Source: DATIBL01 sp035457505
Lineage (GTDB): Bacteria; Patescibacteriota; Minisyncoccia; Phycocordibacterales; UBA6899
Direction of reading: 5' to 3'
DNA length: 5,986 bases
Assembly (NCBI GenBank): GCA_035457505.1
Contig: DATIBL010000109.1
Coordinates: 1-5,986, forward strand
This document shows, one piece after another, positions 5,346-5,986 of the stretch. The position numbers and the translations under genes were made by a program. The first letter of the stretch is position 1; every line of letters starts with the position of its first letter. The notes below the pieces were generated by a model. That model searched no databases. It had not been told where the DNA came from and was given only the letters and a program-made list of their open reading frames with translations.

Positions 5346-5870
5346 TCATCCATGACGAAGCTCCTCGAATTTGCGTTTCATCCGACCCATGATGCTCGCA
5401 GAGACATACTTGCGCGCATTCGCCTCGCCATCGGGATAGCGGAAGAACTCCTTCACGAGACTCGAACTCGTCATCGCAAGCTCAAGCGGCGGCGAGACCC
5501 AGAGCGTAGTGATACCCGGGTCGATCCCGGCGTTCACGTGGCGCGTCGCGAATTCATAATCGAAGTCCGAATGCGACCGAATGCCGCGCACGATGTACCC
5601 CGCGTCAATCGAGCGAGCGTAGGTCACGAGCAGCTGATGCGGATAGGCATCGACGAAAACATTCGCAAGGCCGAACTTCTTGATGCGCCCTTCGATCATC
5701 TGCACGCGCTCGGGAACATCGAAGAGCGGCGATTTTTCGGGATTCGATCCGACAGCAACAACAAAGACATCGAAGAGCGGTGCCATCGTCTTGATGACCC
5801 ACTCGTGACCGCGCGTGATCGGATCAAACGTGCCGGCGTAGACAGCCTTTCCAGACGGAGAAGCGTTCAT
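5346..5870 (-). CDS. coaD: Phosphopantetheine adenylyltransferase, 174 aa
   Basis: CoaD joins 4'-phosphopantetheine and ATP to make dephospho-coenzyme A, the penultimate step of coenzyme A synthesis in the cytoplasm. The nucleotidyltransferase signature GTFDPITRGH is at 13-22, with the catalytic-type His at 22. Further landmarks are NPEKSPLF (43-50), VRGIR (94-98), SDFDYEFATRHVN (101-113) and TSSSLVKE (134-141), the usual C-terminal nucleotide-binding motif. Family members are about 160-170 residues, so this is full length with a slightly long basic tail. The ATG at 5870 is chosen because AGGAG (complement of 5876-5880) lies five bases upstream and the conserved core begins ten residues later. 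The frame stays open to 5942, but that part is not conserved. The gene ends at its own terminator. No other coenzyme A gene is in the window. Confidence 0.95.
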   Translation of the reverse strand: MNASPSGKAVYAGTFDPITRGHEWVIKTMAPLFDVFVVAVGSNPEKSPLFDVPERVQMIEGRIKKFGLANVFVDAYPHQLLVTYARSIDAGYIVRGIRSHSDFDYEFATRHVNAGIDPGITTLWVSPPLELAMTSSSLVKEFFRYPDGEANARKYVSASIMGRMKRKFEELRHG

Positions 5871-5875
5871 GGGAA

Positions 5876-5880
5876 CTCCT
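5876..5880 (-). promoter_or_regulatory. Ribosome binding site AGGAG of coaD
   Basis: On the minus strand AGGAG lies five bases before the ATG at 5870. It settles the start against the longer open frame reaching 5942. Confidence 0.75.
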
Positions 5881-5914
5881 TTTAATGGAGGGTGGAGGAA
5901 CAAGAACTGACCGC

Positions 5915-5942
5915 AGTCTACACGGAAACCTCGCCAGAGCAA
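5915..5942 (-). promoter_or_regulatory. Possible promoter of coaD
   Basis: On the minus strand TAGACT (complement of 5915-5920) and TTGCTC (complement of 5937-5942) are 16 bases apart. Both are weak matches (4/6 and 3/6). The remaining bases to the window edge hold no gene that I can see. Confidence 0.3.
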
Positions 5943-5986
5943 CCGAAAGGACCGAGTATCCGGGCCGCAGATTTCCGTACCTTGCA

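Noticed and set aside
4998..5885. Plus-strand open frame of 295 codons opposite the hydroxylase and coaD genes
   Set aside because: It spans two confident minus-strand genes, the coaD terminator and a promoter, and its product is an Arg/His-rich shadow.
1..5986. Many GATC/CGATCG words across the window
   Set aside because: They fall mostly inside genes and fit frequent Ile, Arg, Ala and Asp codons in GC-rich DNA; no clustering like an origin or methylation island was seen.
1..5986. tRNA, rRNA, CRISPR array, insertion sequence or attachment site
   Set aside because: I found no cloverleaf, regularly spaced repeats, transposase motif or flanking terminal repeats on either strand.

Overview
The window looks like an ordinary stretch of bacterial chromosome. 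It is GC-rich, densely packed and uses the standard genetic code. It holds seven or eight protein genes and no RNA gene, mobile element or CRISPR array that I can see. The lineage cannot be fixed from this sequence alone. The best clue is the C-terminal half of the protein at 1436-2452, which resembles the prepilin/pseudopilin C-terminal domains common in Patescibacteria (candidate phyla radiation). Short transcription units and two apparently leaderless genes fit that idea but do not prove it.

Layout, left to right. Bases 1-828 (+) are the 3' part of queA (tRNA queuosine synthesis), cut by the window edge. A perfect hairpin at 836-864 separates it from a convergent minus-strand block. That block reads DUF2157-type multi-pass membrane protein (3918 to 2464), then GDYXXLXY-family membrane protein with a long extension (2452 to 1436), then an unrecognised 161-residue single-span membrane protein (1360 to 875), which also has its own promoter. 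The first two are a known family pair of unknown function, so this is probably a membrane-associated module. Bases 3919-4004 are a compact divergent promoter region. It drives the DUF2157 gene leftward and a 110-residue, very acidic, lysine-free protein (4005-4337, +) rightward. In both cases the predicted transcription start falls at or next to the ATG.

The right part is on the minus strand. coaD (5870 to 5346, coenzyme A synthesis) ends in a strong terminator. A histidine-box fatty acid hydroxylase-type membrane enzyme (5225 to 4590) follows with its own promoter. Between this enzyme and the acidic-protein gene lies a 46-codon gene (4536 to 4396). It has a near-consensus promoter, a good ribosome binding site and an adjoining terminator, and it encodes a small, strongly basic, helical protein.

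The items most worth following up are the 46-codon transcription unit, the apparent fusion of a GDYXXLXY domain to a pilin-like domain, and the pair of divergent leaderless genes. No complete defence, mobile or biosynthetic system is visible.
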